This document shows, piece after piece, positions 54,133 through 63,005 of a stretch of 64,000 nucleotides of DNA. The notes beneath the pieces were generated by a model. It was not told where the DNA came from. It did no database searches and worked only from the letters and a program-made list of their open reading frames with translations. The position numbers and the translations under genes are program-made. Source of the DNA: Aeromicrobium phoceense (GTDB lineage Bacteria > Actinomycetota > Actinomycetes > Propionibacteriales > Nocardioidaceae); contig NZ_JACEOG010000001.1 of assembly GCF_013868155.1 (NCBI RefSeq), positions 2,432,193 to 2,496,192 of the forward strand, written 5' to 3'. How positions within the stretch are numbered: the stretch's first letter is position 1; each line of letters begins with the position of its first letter.

Positions 54133-56628
54133 CTACAGACGCGGGTCGACCGGCTCGGACTCCATCGCGAGCACCGCGAAGACGCACTCGTGGACTCGCC
54201 ACGTGGGCTCGCCGTTGACGTGGCGCCTGAGCGCCTCGAGTCCGAGGGCGTACTCCCGCAGGGCCATCGAGCGCTTGTGGCCGAGGTTGCGGTCGCGGAG
54301 GCGCGCGAGGTTCTCCGGCTCGGTGTAGTCGAGGCCGTAGATGATGCGCAGGTACTCACGGCCTCGGACCTTCACCCCGGGCTGGACGAGGCCCTTGGGT
54401 CCGCGGGTGAGGTTGGCGAGCGGCTTCACGACCATGCCCTCGCCGCCCGCGCCGGTGAGGTCGTTCCACCACTCGACACCCGCACCCACCGAGGCCTCGT
54501 CGGCGGGGTCGACGACCAGTCGGCCGGTCGTCGTGAAGAGGTCGCCGTCGCTCTCGGCCAGCCGGTCGGCGATCGCGAGGTGCCACAGGTGGTCGCGGGT
54601 CTCGAAGGTCTCCGAGTCGCTCGCCAGCACCTGGAACGGCGCGATCCGGAGCCCGTCGAGGCCGTCGACCTCCCAGACGTACCGGCGGTAGGCGGCGGTG
54701 TAGGCGTCTGCGTCGTCACGCCGACGGCTCGTGCGATCGGCGAGGTCGCCGACGTCGAGACCTCTCGCGGCAGCCGCGCCGAGGACGTCGAGCGTGCCGG
54801 CCAGGCCCGCGCGTGCCGCGGCGCCGACAGCGGCGTACTGCTCGCGGATGAGCGCACCCGCCTTCGTCGACCACGGCATGATCTCGGCGTCGAGCACCAG
54901 CGATGACGTCCCCAGCTCGTCCCAGAGCTTCGCTGAGGCGACGGCCGAGGCGACCCGGTCGAGGACGGCGCGCTCGGTCGCGGCGTCGAAGAACGCGCGC
55001 CCGGTGCGCGTGTGCACCACGCCTCCGCCGTCGCGGTCGACGACCACCACGGCGCGCGAGCCCATGTGCTTCTCCTCGCAGATCACCTGGCCGGCGCCCG
55101 TCCGCGCGAAGTGCGTGAACGCCTGCTCGGGGTGCTCCAGGTGGTCCTCGAGCACTGAGGTGTCGCTCGGCGACATGGTCGGCGGGAGGTAGACGAGACG
55201 GCTCGGGTCGACCGCGAAGCGGCTCATCACCTCGAGCGCGCCGGCGGCGTTCTCCTCGCGCAGCGAGATCCGACCCATGGTCGAGGTCTCGATGATGCGC
55301 GGACCGAGCACGTCGTCGAGGCGCAGCGTGTCGGGCTCCCGCTCCGGCGGCGCGAGGGGCCGGACCGGCTCGTAGTAGGTCTCGGCCGCGACGACCTGGA
55401 CGACCTCGCGCTCGGGGTAGCGCAGTGCGGTCAGCGAGCCACCGAAGACGCAGCCGGTGTCGAGGCACATCGTGTTGTTGACCCACTCCGGCGTGGGCGT
55501 CGGCGTGTGGCCGTAAAGCACCATCGCCTGACCGCGGTAGTCCTCGGCCCACGGGTAGCGCACCGGGAGGCCGAACTCGTCGGTCTCGCCGCTGGTGTCC
55601 CCGTAGAGCGCGAACGCACGGACGCGGCCCGACGCACGGCCGTGGTAGCTCTCCTTGAGGCCCGCGTGCGCCACCACGAGGCGGCCGCCGTCCAGCACGT
55701 AGTGAGCGATGAGGCCGTCGAGGAATCGAGCGACGTCGCCGCGGAACTCGTCGGTCTCGGCCTCCAGCTGGGCGAGGGTCGTCTCGAGGCCGTGGCTGAC
55801 GGTGACCTTGCGGCCGGACAGCGCGTTCGACAGCTTCGCCTCGTGGTTGCCTGCGACGCAGAGGGCGTGGCCGGCCGCGACCATGCCCATGACGCGGCGC
55901 AGCACGCCCGGTGAGTCGGGGCCGCGGTCGACGAGGTCGCCGACGAAGATCGCACGGCGCCCGTCCGGGCCGGCGGCGTCGACGGGCCGCCCGGCGTCGT
56001 CACGGGTGATCGCGTAGCCGAGGTCGTCGAGCAGCTGCTCGAGCTCGGCCCGGCAGCCGTGGACGTCGCCGATGACGTCGAACGGTCCGGTGAGGTCGCG
56101 CAGGTCGTTGTGCAGGCGGGTGCGCTCGAACGTCGCCTCCTCGATCTCCTCGACCGACGACAGCACGTGGACGTGCCGGAATCCCTCGCGCCGCAGCGAC
56201 TTGAGCGACCGGCGCAGCTGGTCGTGCTGCCGCTTGACGACGGACGCGCCGAAGGTGCGGTCGGGCCGCTCGGCGTTCCGCGCGACCGACACCGCCGGCG
56301 GCACGTCGAGCACGACAGCCGTGGCCAGCACGTCGTGCTCCTTGGCCACCGCGATCAGGCTCCTGCGGGCGTGCGGCTGCACGTTCGTGGCGTCCACGAC
56401 GGTCAGCAGGCCGCGCGACAGGCGCTTGCCGACGATGAACTCGAGCAGGTCGAACGCGTCGGTCGTCGCCGACTGGTCGTTCTCGTCGTCGGACACCAGC
56501 GCACGGCAGGCGTCCGAGGAGACGACCTCGGTCGGGAGGAAGTGCCGCGCCGCGAACGACGTCTTGCCCGCGCCACTCGCGCCGACCAGCACGACGAGCG
56601 ACACCTCGGGCACCTGGAGCACGCTCAT
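54133..56628 (-). CDS. pnkp: Polynucleotide kinase-phosphatase-ligase Pnkp (bacterial RNA repair)
   Basis: An 831-aa three-domain RNA end-healing and sealing enzyme. Residues 1-~175 are a 5'-OH kinase with P-loop GASGAGKTS (16-24). Residues ~180-420 are a metallo-phosphatase with GDVHG (187-191), GDLVDRG (230-236), GNHE (260-263), His321 and GHTP (373-376). Residues ~450-831 are a ligase-type adenylyltransferase with Lys520 in EKHMGSR and motif EGMVVKP (730-736). The enzyme fixes RNAs cut by ribotoxins, leaving 5'-phosphate and 3'-OH; ligation needs Hen1, encoded immediately upstream with an ATGA overlap. All catalytic motifs are intact. Size is close to Clostridium thermocellum Pnkp (870 aa). 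Confidence 0.95.
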   Translation of the reverse strand: MSVLQVPEVSLVVLVGASGAGKTSFAARHFLPTEVVSSDACRALVSDDENDQSATTDAFDLLEFIVGKRLSRGLLTVVDATNVQPHARRSLIAVAKEHDVLATAVVLDVPPAVSVARNAERPDRTFGASVVKRQHDQLRRSLKSLRREGFRHVHVLSSVEEIEEATFERTRLHNDLRDLTGPFDVIGDVHGCRAELEQLLDDLGYAITRDDAGRPVDAAGPDGRRAIFVGDLVDRGPDSPGVLRRVMGMVAAGHALCVAGNHEAKLSNALSGRKVTVSHGLETTLAQLEAETDEFRGDVARFLDGLIAHYVLDGGRLVVAHAGLKESYHGRASGRVRAFALYGDTSGETDEFGLPVRYPWAEDYRGQAMVLYGHTPTPTPEWVNNTMCLDTGCVFGGSLTALRYPEREVVQVVAAETYYEPVRPLAPPEREPDTLRLDDVLGPRIIETSTMGRISLREENAAGALEVMSRFAVDPSRLVYLPPTMSPSDTSVLEDHLEHPEQAFTHFARTGAGQVICEEKHMGSRAVVVVDRDGGGVVHTRTGRAFFDAATERAVLDRVASAVASAKLWDELGTSSLVLDAEIMPWSTKAGALIREQYAAVGAAARAGLAGTLDVLGAAAARGLDVGDLADRTSRRRDDADAYTAAYRRYVWEVDGLDGLRIAPFQVLASDSETFETRDHLWHLAIADRLAESDGDLFTTTGRLVVDPADEASVGAGVEWWNDLTGAGGEGMVVKPLANLTRGPKGLVQPGVKVRGREYLRIIYGLDYTEPENLARLRDRNLGHKRSMALREYALGLEALRRHVNGEPTWRVHECVFAVLAMESEPVDPRL

Positions 56629-58022
56629 GCGGCCACCTCCTCGGCGCGACGGAACACGGCCAGCTGGGTGGGGGTGCCCCGCTCGGGATCCTCGGCGCCG
56701 ACGCCGGAGCACTCGACGGTGTAGCCGTAGCGGGCGGCGACGCCGTCGCTCCACGCCGCGAACTCGCCGCGCGACCACTCGAACCGGTGGTCGACATGGC
56801 GGAACCCGCCCGCGGCCAGCGCAGGGTAGAGGGCGTTGTACTCGCTGTTGGGCGTCGTCACGACGACCGAGCCGGGGCGCATGAAGCCGAAGACGTTCGC
56901 CACGACCGCCGGCAGCCGGTCCTCGTCGACGTGCTCGACGACCTCCATCAGCACGGCCAGGTCGAAGCCCACCAGTCGCGAGTCCTGGTACTGCAGCGAC
57001 GACAGCCAGAGGTCGAGTCGATCAGCCTGACGCTCGGTCATGCGGTCCACGTGCAGGCGCTTGGACGCGACGTCGAGGGAGCTCGCCGACACCTCGGTGC
57101 CGACCACCCTCTCGACCCCCTGGGTCTCCAGCAGGCGGCGCAGCAGGGCGCCCTGACCGCAGCCGAGGTCCAGGACCGAGCCCGGGCGGAGCCGCTCGAC
57201 CTGCTCGATCACGGCGTCGTGCCGCAGCCGGACGAGCGGCGGCTCGCCCTCTTCTGTGGGCACGGTCGGCTCGGTCGACCCGTCGAGCTCGTCGAGGCGC
57301 TCACGGACCTCGTCGACCATGTCCCGCTGGCGCGCCAGGTAGCGGCGGCTGATCAGCTCGCGCTCGGGGTGGGTCGCCAGCCAGCCGGTCCCGGCCCGCA
57401 CGAGCTTGTCCACCTCGTCGGAGCTGACCCAGTAGTGCTTCCCGCCGTCGAGCACGGGCACCAGCACGTAGAGGTGGTTGAGCGCCTCGCTGAGGGTGAA
57501 CGACCCGGTGAGCGTGACCGCGCAGAAGTCGGAGTCTCCCCAGGCAGGAATCTCGGGGTCGAGCATGATCGGCTCCGCCGCGACCGTCCAGCCGAGCGGC
57601 TCGAACATCCGGGTCACGAGGTCGACGCCGCCAGGCATGGTCGGCACCTCGATGCGCAGGTCCAGCGGCTGGTCGACGAGCTCCGGCCGCGGCTTGCACT
57701 GGCCGTTCAGGGCGCTGCGGAACACCTTGCCCATCGCCACCGACAGCAGCGACGTCGCGGCGTACGGCCGGTCGTTCACGTACTGCGCGAGCGAGAACCC
57801 CTCGTTCCGCCCGCGTCGCCCGCGCACCAGGCCGATGGGGTCGACCTCGAGCACCAGCGCGACGGTGCAGCGCTCGGGCGAGACCTCGGGGTACAGGACC
57901 GTCGCCGTCCCGCCGTAGACGTCGAACGTCTGCACGCGGTCGGGGTGCTTGTGCAGCAGGTAGCCCAGGTCGCTCGCATCGGCGAGCGTCTCGCTCCGGG
58001 TGGCGGTGATCGTGAGCAGCAC
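56625..58022 (-). CDS. hen1: 3'-terminal RNA ribose 2'-O-methyltransferase Hen1
   Basis: A 465-aa partner of Pnkp. The N-terminal half (~1-240) is the bacteria-specific domain that activates the Pnkp ligase; the C-terminal half is a methyltransferase with SAM motif VLDLGCGQG (283-291) and the Hen1 metal site Glu360, Glu363, His364 (EVVEH) and His412. It methylates the 2'-OH at the 3' end of cut RNA before ligation, so the repaired site resists the same nuclease. The GTG at 58022 has no Shine-Dalgarno sequence; CACAAT lies 12 nt upstream. It overlaps pnkp by 4 nt. Confidence 0.95.
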   Translation of the reverse strand: MLLTITATRSETLADASDLGYLLHKHPDRVQTFDVYGGTATVLYPEVSPERCTVALVLEVDPIGLVRGRRGRNEGFSLAQYVNDRPYAATSLLSVAMGKVFRSALNGQCKPRPELVDQPLDLRIEVPTMPGGVDLVTRMFEPLGWTVAAEPIMLDPEIPAWGDSDFCAVTLTGSFTLSEALNHLYVLVPVLDGGKHYWVSSDEVDKLVRAGTGWLATHPERELISRRYLARQRDMVDEVRERLDELDGSTEPTVPTEEGEPPLVRLRHDAVIEQVERLRPGSVLDLGCGQGALLRRLLETQGVERVVGTEVSASSLDVASKRLHVDRMTERQADRLDLWLSSLQYQDSRLVGFDLAVLMEVVEHVDEDRLPAVVANVFGFMRPGSVVVTTPNSEYNALYPALAAGGFRHVDHRFEWSRGEFAAWSDGVAARYGYTVECSGVGAEDPERGTPTQLAVFRRAEEVAA

Positions 58023-58028
58023 CCGCCC

Positions 58029-58034
58029 ATTGTG
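58029..58034 (-). promoter_or_regulatory. Candidate -10 element of hen1-pnkp
   Basis: CACAAT read on the minus strand lies exactly 12 nt before the hen1 GTG, the same hexamer and spacing as upstream of ldh (229-234). No clear -35 is seen. The preceding acetyltransferase gene ends 49 nt upstream of hen1, so a read-through transcript is also possible. Confidence 0.4.
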
Positions 58035-58071
58035 ACGGGCCGGACGCGTGGGGCTGACCGGAACGTCCCGA

Positions 58072-58665
58072 TCAGGCGGGTTGGGCGTCGAACCCCGTCT
58101 CGCGCAGCACCCTCGCCGGGACGCCCGCGACGATCGCGTTGGCCGGCACGTCCCTCGTCACGACGGAGCCGGCGCCGACGATGGCCCCGTCACCGATGGT
58201 CACGCCGGGGACGACCGTCACGGAGGCGCCGAGCCACACCTTCCGGCCGATGACGATCGGGGCCGGCAACATGTCGGCGCGTCGGTCCGGATCGATGGCG
58301 TGGTTGAGGGTGGTCAGCGTGCTGCCGTGCCCGATGAGCGTGCCGTCCCCGATCGTGATCCCGCCGGTGTCCTGGAAGCGGCACCCGAGGTTGATGAAGA
58401 CGTCCTTGCCTAGAGTCAGGTTCTTGCCGAACTCGCTGTGGAACGGCGGGAAGAGCGCGACAGATCCGTCCACCGGCCGCCCGGTGAGCTCGGTCAGCAG
58501 GGCGCGCACCTCGTCGGGCGTGCAGTAGCCGGAGTTGAGTCGGCTGGTGACGCGGAAGGCGTCCTGGGCGGCATGGTGCATGAAGCGGGGCGCCTCCGAG
58601 CCGCCCTCGATGAGGTCGCCGCGGCCGACGTGGGCGAGGAACTCCTGCAGATCCATCCCGCTCAC
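58072..58665 (-). CDS. Hexapeptide-repeat acetyltransferase (maltose/galactoside O-acetyltransferase type)
   Basis: A 197-aa left-handed beta-helix protein. The N-terminal cap is followed by hexapeptide repeats (for example [39 protein letters not shown]) and the catalytic His in LNHAID, typical of the LacA/NodL/Maa group that acetylates sugars. The GTG start overlaps the stop of the cyclophilin-like gene (GTGA); an ATG at 58656 three codons on is the alternative. It is the last gene of the adh operon; the physiological acceptor is unknown. Confidence 0.85.
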   Translation of the reverse strand: MSGMDLQEFLAHVGRGDLIEGGSEAPRFMHHAAQDAFRVTSRLNSGYCTPDEVRALLTELTGRPVDGSVALFPPFHSEFGKNLTLGKDVFINLGCRFQDTGGITIGDGTLIGHGSTLTTLNHAIDPDRRADMLPAPIVIGRKVWLGASVTVVPGVTIGDGAIVGAGSVVTRDVPANAIVAGVPARVLRETGFDAQPA

Positions 58666-59195
58666 CCCGCCTCGACGCTGGCCGTGACCGTGCCGTCCAG
58701 TCGTGCGATCCGCGCCGCGGCGTCTCCGTCAAGCTGCCCCAGGACGACGATGCCGGGGAAGTACGACTGGTCGCCGTAGTACAGGACCAGGTCGTTGCCG
58801 GGTGCGTAGTACCCGAGGTCGCCCACGTCCGGGTCTGCCCCGTCGGGCTGGCCGTCCAGGGCCAAGGGCGACGGCAGCGGACCGGTCTTCTCCACCCCGC
58901 CGTGATCGGTCATGTCGATCGTGACGGGCAGCTGCGCGAGCAGGTCGTCCGCCGCGGCACTGTCCTCGAGGGTCGCGGTGAAGCGCTCCTCGCCGATGGT
59001 GATGCGGATGAGCATGTCGTCCTCCGGGTCGCTCGGGTCGGTGGTGGGGGTGCCGCTCGCCGTCGCCTCGGCCGATGGCTCGGAGGCCGACGGAGCGGGG
59101 TCGCCCGTCTCCCCCGCGCCGCACGCGGTCGTGGCCGCGGCGAGGCAGCCGACCGCCATGACGGCCGCCGCGCGGTGGGCGAGGCCGATGCTCAC
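58662..59195 (-). CDS. Cyclophilin-like fold lipoprotein
   Basis: A 177-aa putative lipoprotein: signal peptide ending in TTAC, an Ala/Ser/Thr/Pro linker of about 35 residues, then a domain of ~115 residues beginning [19 protein letters not shown] and containing [19 protein letters not shown] and [10 protein letters not shown]. This pattern fits the small bacterial cyclophilin-like family (beta-barrel, not shown to be a prolyl isomerase). The ATG overlaps the adh stop and the stop overlaps the acetyltransferase start. Relatives often lie beside oxidoreductase genes, as here; a redox or xenobiotic role is inferred. Confidence 0.8.
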   Translation of the reverse strand: MSIGLAHRAAAVMAVGCLAAATTACGAGETGDPAPSASEPSAEATASGTPTTDPSDPEDDMLIRITIGEERFTATLEDSAAADDLLAQLPVTIDMTDHGGVEKTGPLPSPLALDGQPDGADPDVGDLGYYAPGNDLVLYYGDQSYFPGIVVLGQLDGDAAARIARLDGTVTASVEAG

Positions 59196-60211
59196 AGCGT
59201 CAGCAGCACCTTGGTCGCGGTCCGCTCGTCCATGGCCCGGTAGCCCTCGGCGGCACTCTCGAGCGGCAGCGTGAGGTCGAAGACCTTGCCGGGCTCGATC
59301 TTGCGGTCCCAGATGAGCTGGATCAGCTCGGGGAGGTACTGGCGCACGGGCGCGGGCCCACCGTGGAGGTGGACTCCCGCCATGAACAGCTCGTCACCCG
59401 GAATGGCGACGTCGTGTGAGACGCCGACGAAGCCGACGTGGCCACCGGGCCGCGCGGAGTGGATGGCCTGCATCATCGCCTCCTGCGTGCCGACGGCCTC
59501 GATCACCGAGTGGGCGCCGAGGCCGTCCGTCAGCTTCTTGACGCGGGCCACGCCGGCGTCCCCGCGCTCCTCGACGATGTCGGTGGCGCCGAACTCCCGC
59601 GCCAGGGCCTGGCGATCCGCGTGCCGGCTGAACGCGATGATGCGCTCGGCGCCGAGCTGCTGCGCGGCGAGGATGCCCAGGAGACCGACCGCGCCGTCAC
59701 CGACGACCGCGACCGTCTTGCCCGGACCGGCCTCGGCCGCGACGGCTGCGAACCAGCCGGTGCCGAGCACGTCGGAGGCGGCCATCAGCGACGGGATCAG
59801 GTCCGGCTCGGGCATCCCGGGCGTCGCGACGAGTGTGCCGTCCGCGAGCGGGATGCGGGCCAGCTCGGACTGCGTCCCGATGGTCCCCATCAGCACCCGG
59901 TGCGTGCAGTACGCCTGGTAGCCCGCACGGCAGATCTCACACGTGTTGTCCGAGGCCCAGAACGATCCGACCACGAAGTCGCCGACCTGGACGGTCCGCA
60001 CGTCCGCGCCGATCTCCTCGACCACACCGACGTACTCGTGCCCCATGACCTGGTGGTCGACCGGCTCGACGCCGCGGTAGGGCCACAGGTCGCTGCCGCA
60101 GATGCAGGTCGCCGACAGACGGATGATGGCGTCGGTCGGCTCGATGATGGTCGGGTCCTCGCGGTCCTCGACCCTCACGTCTCCGGGTGCGTGCATGACT
60201 ACCTGGCGCAT
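59192..60211 (-). CDS. Zinc-type medium-chain alcohol dehydrogenase
   Basis: A 339-aa MDR-family oxidoreductase. The catalytic zinc site is formed by Cys in CICGSD and the GHE motif (MGHEYVG); the NAD(P) fold has VVGDGAVGLLG. The structural zinc loop reads SDNTCEICRAGYQAYC, with only three of four usual cysteines, the first position being Asp/Asn, as in some relatives. The ATG at 60211 has GGAG upstream. Alcohol or quinone reductase activity is possible. It leads an operon with the cyclophilin-like and acetyltransferase genes, divergent from an XRE regulator. Confidence 0.88.
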   Translation of the reverse strand: MRQVVMHAPGDVRVEDREDPTIIEPTDAIIRLSATCICGSDLWPYRGVEPVDHQVMGHEYVGVVEEIGADVRTVQVGDFVVGSFWASDNTCEICRAGYQAYCTHRVLMGTIGTQSELARIPLADGTLVATPGMPEPDLIPSLMAASDVLGTGWFAAVAAEAGPGKTVAVVGDGAVGLLGILAAQQLGAERIIAFSRHADRQALAREFGATDIVEERGDAGVARVKKLTDGLGAHSVIEAVGTQEAMMQAIHSARPGGHVGFVGVSHDVAIPGDELFMAGVHLHGGPAPVRQYLPELIQLIWDRKIEPGKVFDLTLPLESAAEGYRAMDERTATKVLLTL

Positions 60212-60369
60212 CGATGGCTCCTGTCCTCGTCGTCCGCGGTGCCGGCACGGCACCACGAGATCCAGTGAACCGGCGTCGGCGGCGCGCAGGAAGCCACTGC
60301 GCATGGGTGTACTGCTAGGGCATCCCTCGTGGTCCGCACCCGGCACCGAACGCCCGTACGCTCGAAGGC
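60212..60369. promoter_or_regulatory. Divergent promoter region between adh operon and XRE regulator
   Basis: This 158-bp gap separates two divergent genes and must contain both promoters. On the plus strand TACGCT at 60357-60362 lies 13 nt before the regulator GTG. I see no convincing -35 and no long inverted repeat, so the operator is not located. Confidence 0.4.
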
Positions 60370-61254
60370 GTGGACCACCGTCAGGACGCCCGGCGGGAGG
60401 TGAGCGAGTTCCTCACCACCCGGCGCGCCCGCATCACCCCCGACCAGGTCGGCCTCCCGACCACCGGCACCCGCCGCGTGCCCGGCCTGCGCCGCAGCGA
60501 GGTCGCCTCGCTCGCCGGGCTCAGCGTCGAGTACTACGCCCGGCTCGAGCGCGGTCACATCGCGGGCGCCTCGTCCGGGGTGCTGGAGTCCCTCGCGAAG
60601 GCCCTGCAGCTCGACGAGACCGAGCGGACCCACCTCTACGACCTCGCCCGCGCCGCGGACGGCATCCCCGCCTCGGGCAGGCCACGGCGCCGCTCCCCCG
60701 GCAAGGCAGCGTCGCGGCTGAGCCTGCAGTGGGCGCTGGAGGCGATCACCGAGGGCGTCGCCTTCGTCCGCGACTCCCACCAGAACCTGCTCGCCACCAA
60801 CACCCTCGGCCGGGCGTTCTACTCCCCCGTGATCGGCGACGGCGGACGCACGCCGAACCTCGCGCGATTCCAGTTCCTCGATCCCGCCTCACGCGACTTC
60901 TACCCGGACTGGGACCTGTTCGCCGAGATGTGTGTCGGCATCATGCGCGCCGAGGCGGGGCGCGACCCGCACGACCGCGAGCTGCAGGACCTCGTCGGCG
61001 AGCTCTCCACCCAGAGCGAGACGTTCCGGCAGCTGTGGGCCGACCACAACGTCCGCACCCACGGCACGGGCACGAAGCGCTTCCACCATCCGGTCGTCGG
61101 CGAGCTGACGTTCGCCTACGAGGAGCTGGCCATCACCGCCGAGCCCGGCCTCGTGCTGCTCGTCTACACCGCCGAGCCCGGCTCGCCGTCGGCCGAGCGA
61201 CTCCGCCTCCTCGCGTCCTGGGCCGCGACGGCAGACACCACCGCTCCTCGGTAG
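60370..61254 (+). CDS. XRE-family regulator with MmyB-like ligand domain
   Basis: A 294-aa regulator. Residues ~5-85 form a helix-turn-helix with the actinobacterial pattern VPGLRRSEVASLAGLSVEYYARLERG; residues ~115-285 match the MmyB-like (PAS-type) ligand-binding domain, starting LQWALEAITEGVAFVRDSHQNLLATN. Such proteins commonly repress a divergent oxidoreductase operon and respond to a small lipid-like or aromatic ligand. The GTG start appears leaderless. It is divergent from adh and is probably its regulator. Confidence 0.9.
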   Translation: MDHRQDARREVSEFLTTRRARITPDQVGLPTTGTRRVPGLRRSEVASLAGLSVEYYARLERGHIAGASSGVLESLAKALQLDETERTHLYDLARAADGIPASGRPRRRSPGKAASRLSLQWALEAITEGVAFVRDSHQNLLATNTLGRAFYSPVIGDGGRTPNLARFQFLDPASRDFYPDWDLFAEMCVGIMRAEAGRDPHDRELQDLVGELSTQSETFRQLWADHNVRTHGTGTKRFHHPVVGELTFAYEELAITAEPGLVLLVYTAEPGSPSAERLRLLASWAATADTTAPR

Positions 61255-61283
61255 AAGTCCCGCAGTACCCGGCGCAACGGCAT

Positions 61284-61919
61284 TCAGCCCGCGAAGGCGG
61301 CGCGCCCCTGCATGGCCGAGGTGCCGAGGTCGCTCTTCGGCAGCGCGGTGCCGGCCTCGACCGCCGTGGCCCACTCCTCCGTGCTCGCGACGGCGGCGAG
61401 GTTGGACTGCAGAAGCACCAGCAGCGTGGCGTGGAGGTCTGCGGCGGAGACCTTCCCGGCCTCGTTGGCGAGGTGGATCGCACCGGTCGCGTCCGAGAGG
61501 ATCTCGGCCTCCAGGCCCAACTCCTCCGCGCCGAAGGCGGTGCCGAGGTCGCAGTTGTTCGTCATGTAGCCGACGATGCTGATCGTGTCGACGCCCTGGT
61601 CGGCGAGCCAGGCGGCCACGTCCGTGCCCGCGAAGACGCTGGACTTGTGCTTGATGACGCGCTTCCAGGTCGGCTGGGCGAGCGCCTCGATCTCCGGGTG
61701 CAGCGACCAGCTGTGGCTGCCCTCGGCGAAGACGGGCGCACCCTCGGGCGTCTGGTGCTGCACCACGACGACGGGCACGTCCTGGGACGCGGCCACCTCG
61801 AGGGCCTGGGTGATGTTGGCGAGGCTCTGCTCGCGCGAGGGCGCCTGGATCTGCAGGATTCCGTCGAAGTACTCGTTCTGGACGTCGATGACGATCAGGG
61901 CGCGGCGCGGGGCGTTCAT
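61284..61919 (-). CDS. Isochorismatase-family cysteine hydrolase
   Basis: A 211-aa hydrolase. The catalytic triad is recognisable: Asp in VIDVQNEYFDG, Lys in RVIKHKSSVF and Cys in GYMTNNCDLGT. Members cleave amides or enol ethers (nicotinamidase, isochorismatase, N-carbamoylsarcosine amidase); the substrate is unclear. ATG 61919 is preceded by GGAGA. It is divergent from a GlxA-type AraC regulator, a common arrangement in which the regulator controls the hydrolase. Confidence 0.88.
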   Translation of the reverse strand: MNAPRRALIVIDVQNEYFDGILQIQAPSREQSLANITQALEVAASQDVPVVVVQHQTPEGAPVFAEGSHSWSLHPEIEALAQPTWKRVIKHKSSVFAGTDVAAWLADQGVDTISIVGYMTNNCDLGTAFGAEELGLEAEILSDATGAIHLANEAGKVSAADLHATLLVLLQSNLAAVASTEEWATAVEAGTALPKSDLGTSAMQGRAAFAG

Positions 61920-62023
61920 GGTGTCTCCAAGGCGGTGGTCAGCAGGTGGTGTGGTCAGGTGCTCCGGGATCAAGCCTGCCGGGTTCGCCGGGGTACCGTG
62001 AGTGGCACCAAAGCCATCTATCG
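61920..62023. promoter_or_regulatory. Divergent promoter region, hydrolase / GlxA regulator
   Basis: A 104-bp gap between divergent starts. A GGAGA ribosome-binding site for the minus-strand gene is present. ATCTATCGAT near 62016-62025 overlaps the regulator start and is palindromic (ATCGAT). No reliable -35/-10 pair is seen. Confidence 0.35.
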
Positions 62024-62995
62024 ATGAGATCGGGCCAGATCGTGCGCATCGTCGTCCATGCCTTCGACGGCATCACCATGTTCCACCTCGCGGCGCCGCT
62101 GCTCGTCTTCGGCGAGGTCGGACGCCAGGGGCTCGCGGAGGGCTGGGACCCCGTGGTCTGGACCGCGGACGGCCAAGGGATCCGCACCGCGGAGGGACCC
62201 CGGATCGAGGACGTGTCGGGCCCCGAGGTGGTCGAGGGGGCCGATCTCGTCGTCCTTCCGTCCTGGCCGACCGATCTCCCGCCCGCCGACTCTGCCCTGG
62301 TCGACCGGCTCCGCGCCGCCCGCGACCGCGGCAGCAGCGTCGCGGGGCTCTGCCTGGGTGCGTTCCCTGTGGTCGACAGCGGACTGGCGGACGGACGGGA
62401 CGTCGTGACGCACTGGGGCGCGGTCGACCGCCTGCGGGCACGGCGGCCCGGGCTGAGCGTGAACCCGGCCGCCCTGTACCTCGACCACGGGGACGTCCTG
62501 ACCTCGGCGGGCACGGCGTCGGCGATCGACGCCTGCCTGCACGTCGTCCGGACGCGTCTCGGGTCGGAGGCCGCGGCCACCGTGGCACGCCAGCTGGTCG
62601 TGGCGCCGCACCGCGAGGGCGACCAGGCCCAGTACGTCACCCGCCCGATGCCCGAGCCCGGCGGCGTGGGTGACCTGGCACCCACCATCGACTGGGCGCT
62701 GAGCCGCCTGGACGAGCCGCTCTCGGTCGACGACCTGGCCGCCCACGCACGCATGAGCCGGCGCAACTTCACCCGCCGGTTCGTCGAGCTGACCGGCTCC
62801 ACCCCGGCCCGCTGGGTCCTGAAGCGCCGCCTCGACGAGGCGCGCCGCCTGCTGGAGACCACCACCTGGCCGATCTCCCGCATCGCCGACGCCTGCGGCT
62901 TCAGCAGCGTCGCGACCTTCCGGCAGAACTTCTCCGCGTCCTACGCGACCACGCCCACCTCGTACCGGCAGCGCTTCTCGCCCCGGTCCGGGTGA
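62024..62995 (+). CDS. GlxA-family AraC-type transcriptional regulator
   Basis: A 323-aa regulator with an N-terminal DJ-1/PfpI-like domain (residues ~5-190, including AGLCLGAFPVVDSGL with a Cys at the elbow and VTHWGAV) and a C-terminal AraC double helix-turn-helix (residues ~225-320, SVDDLAAHARMSRRNFTRRF and ISRIADACGFSSVATFRQNF). The ATG at 62024 is chosen because homology begins there; an upstream in-frame start at 61946 would run over the divergent promoter. It probably controls the adjacent isochorismatase-like gene. Confidence 0.9.
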   Translation: MRSGQIVRIVVHAFDGITMFHLAAPLLVFGEVGRQGLAEGWDPVVWTADGQGIRTAEGPRIEDVSGPEVVEGADLVVLPSWPTDLPPADSALVDRLRAARDRGSSVAGLCLGAFPVVDSGLADGRDVVTHWGAVDRLRARRPGLSVNPAALYLDHGDVLTSAGTASAIDACLHVVRTRLGSEAAATVARQLVVAPHREGDQAQYVTRPMPEPGGVGDLAPTIDWALSRLDEPLSVDDLAAHARMSRRNFTRRFVELTGSTPARWVLKRRLDEARRLLETTTWPISRIADACGFSSVATFRQNFSASYATTPTSYRQRFSPRSG

Positions 62996-63005
62996 CGCTG
63001 CCGGC

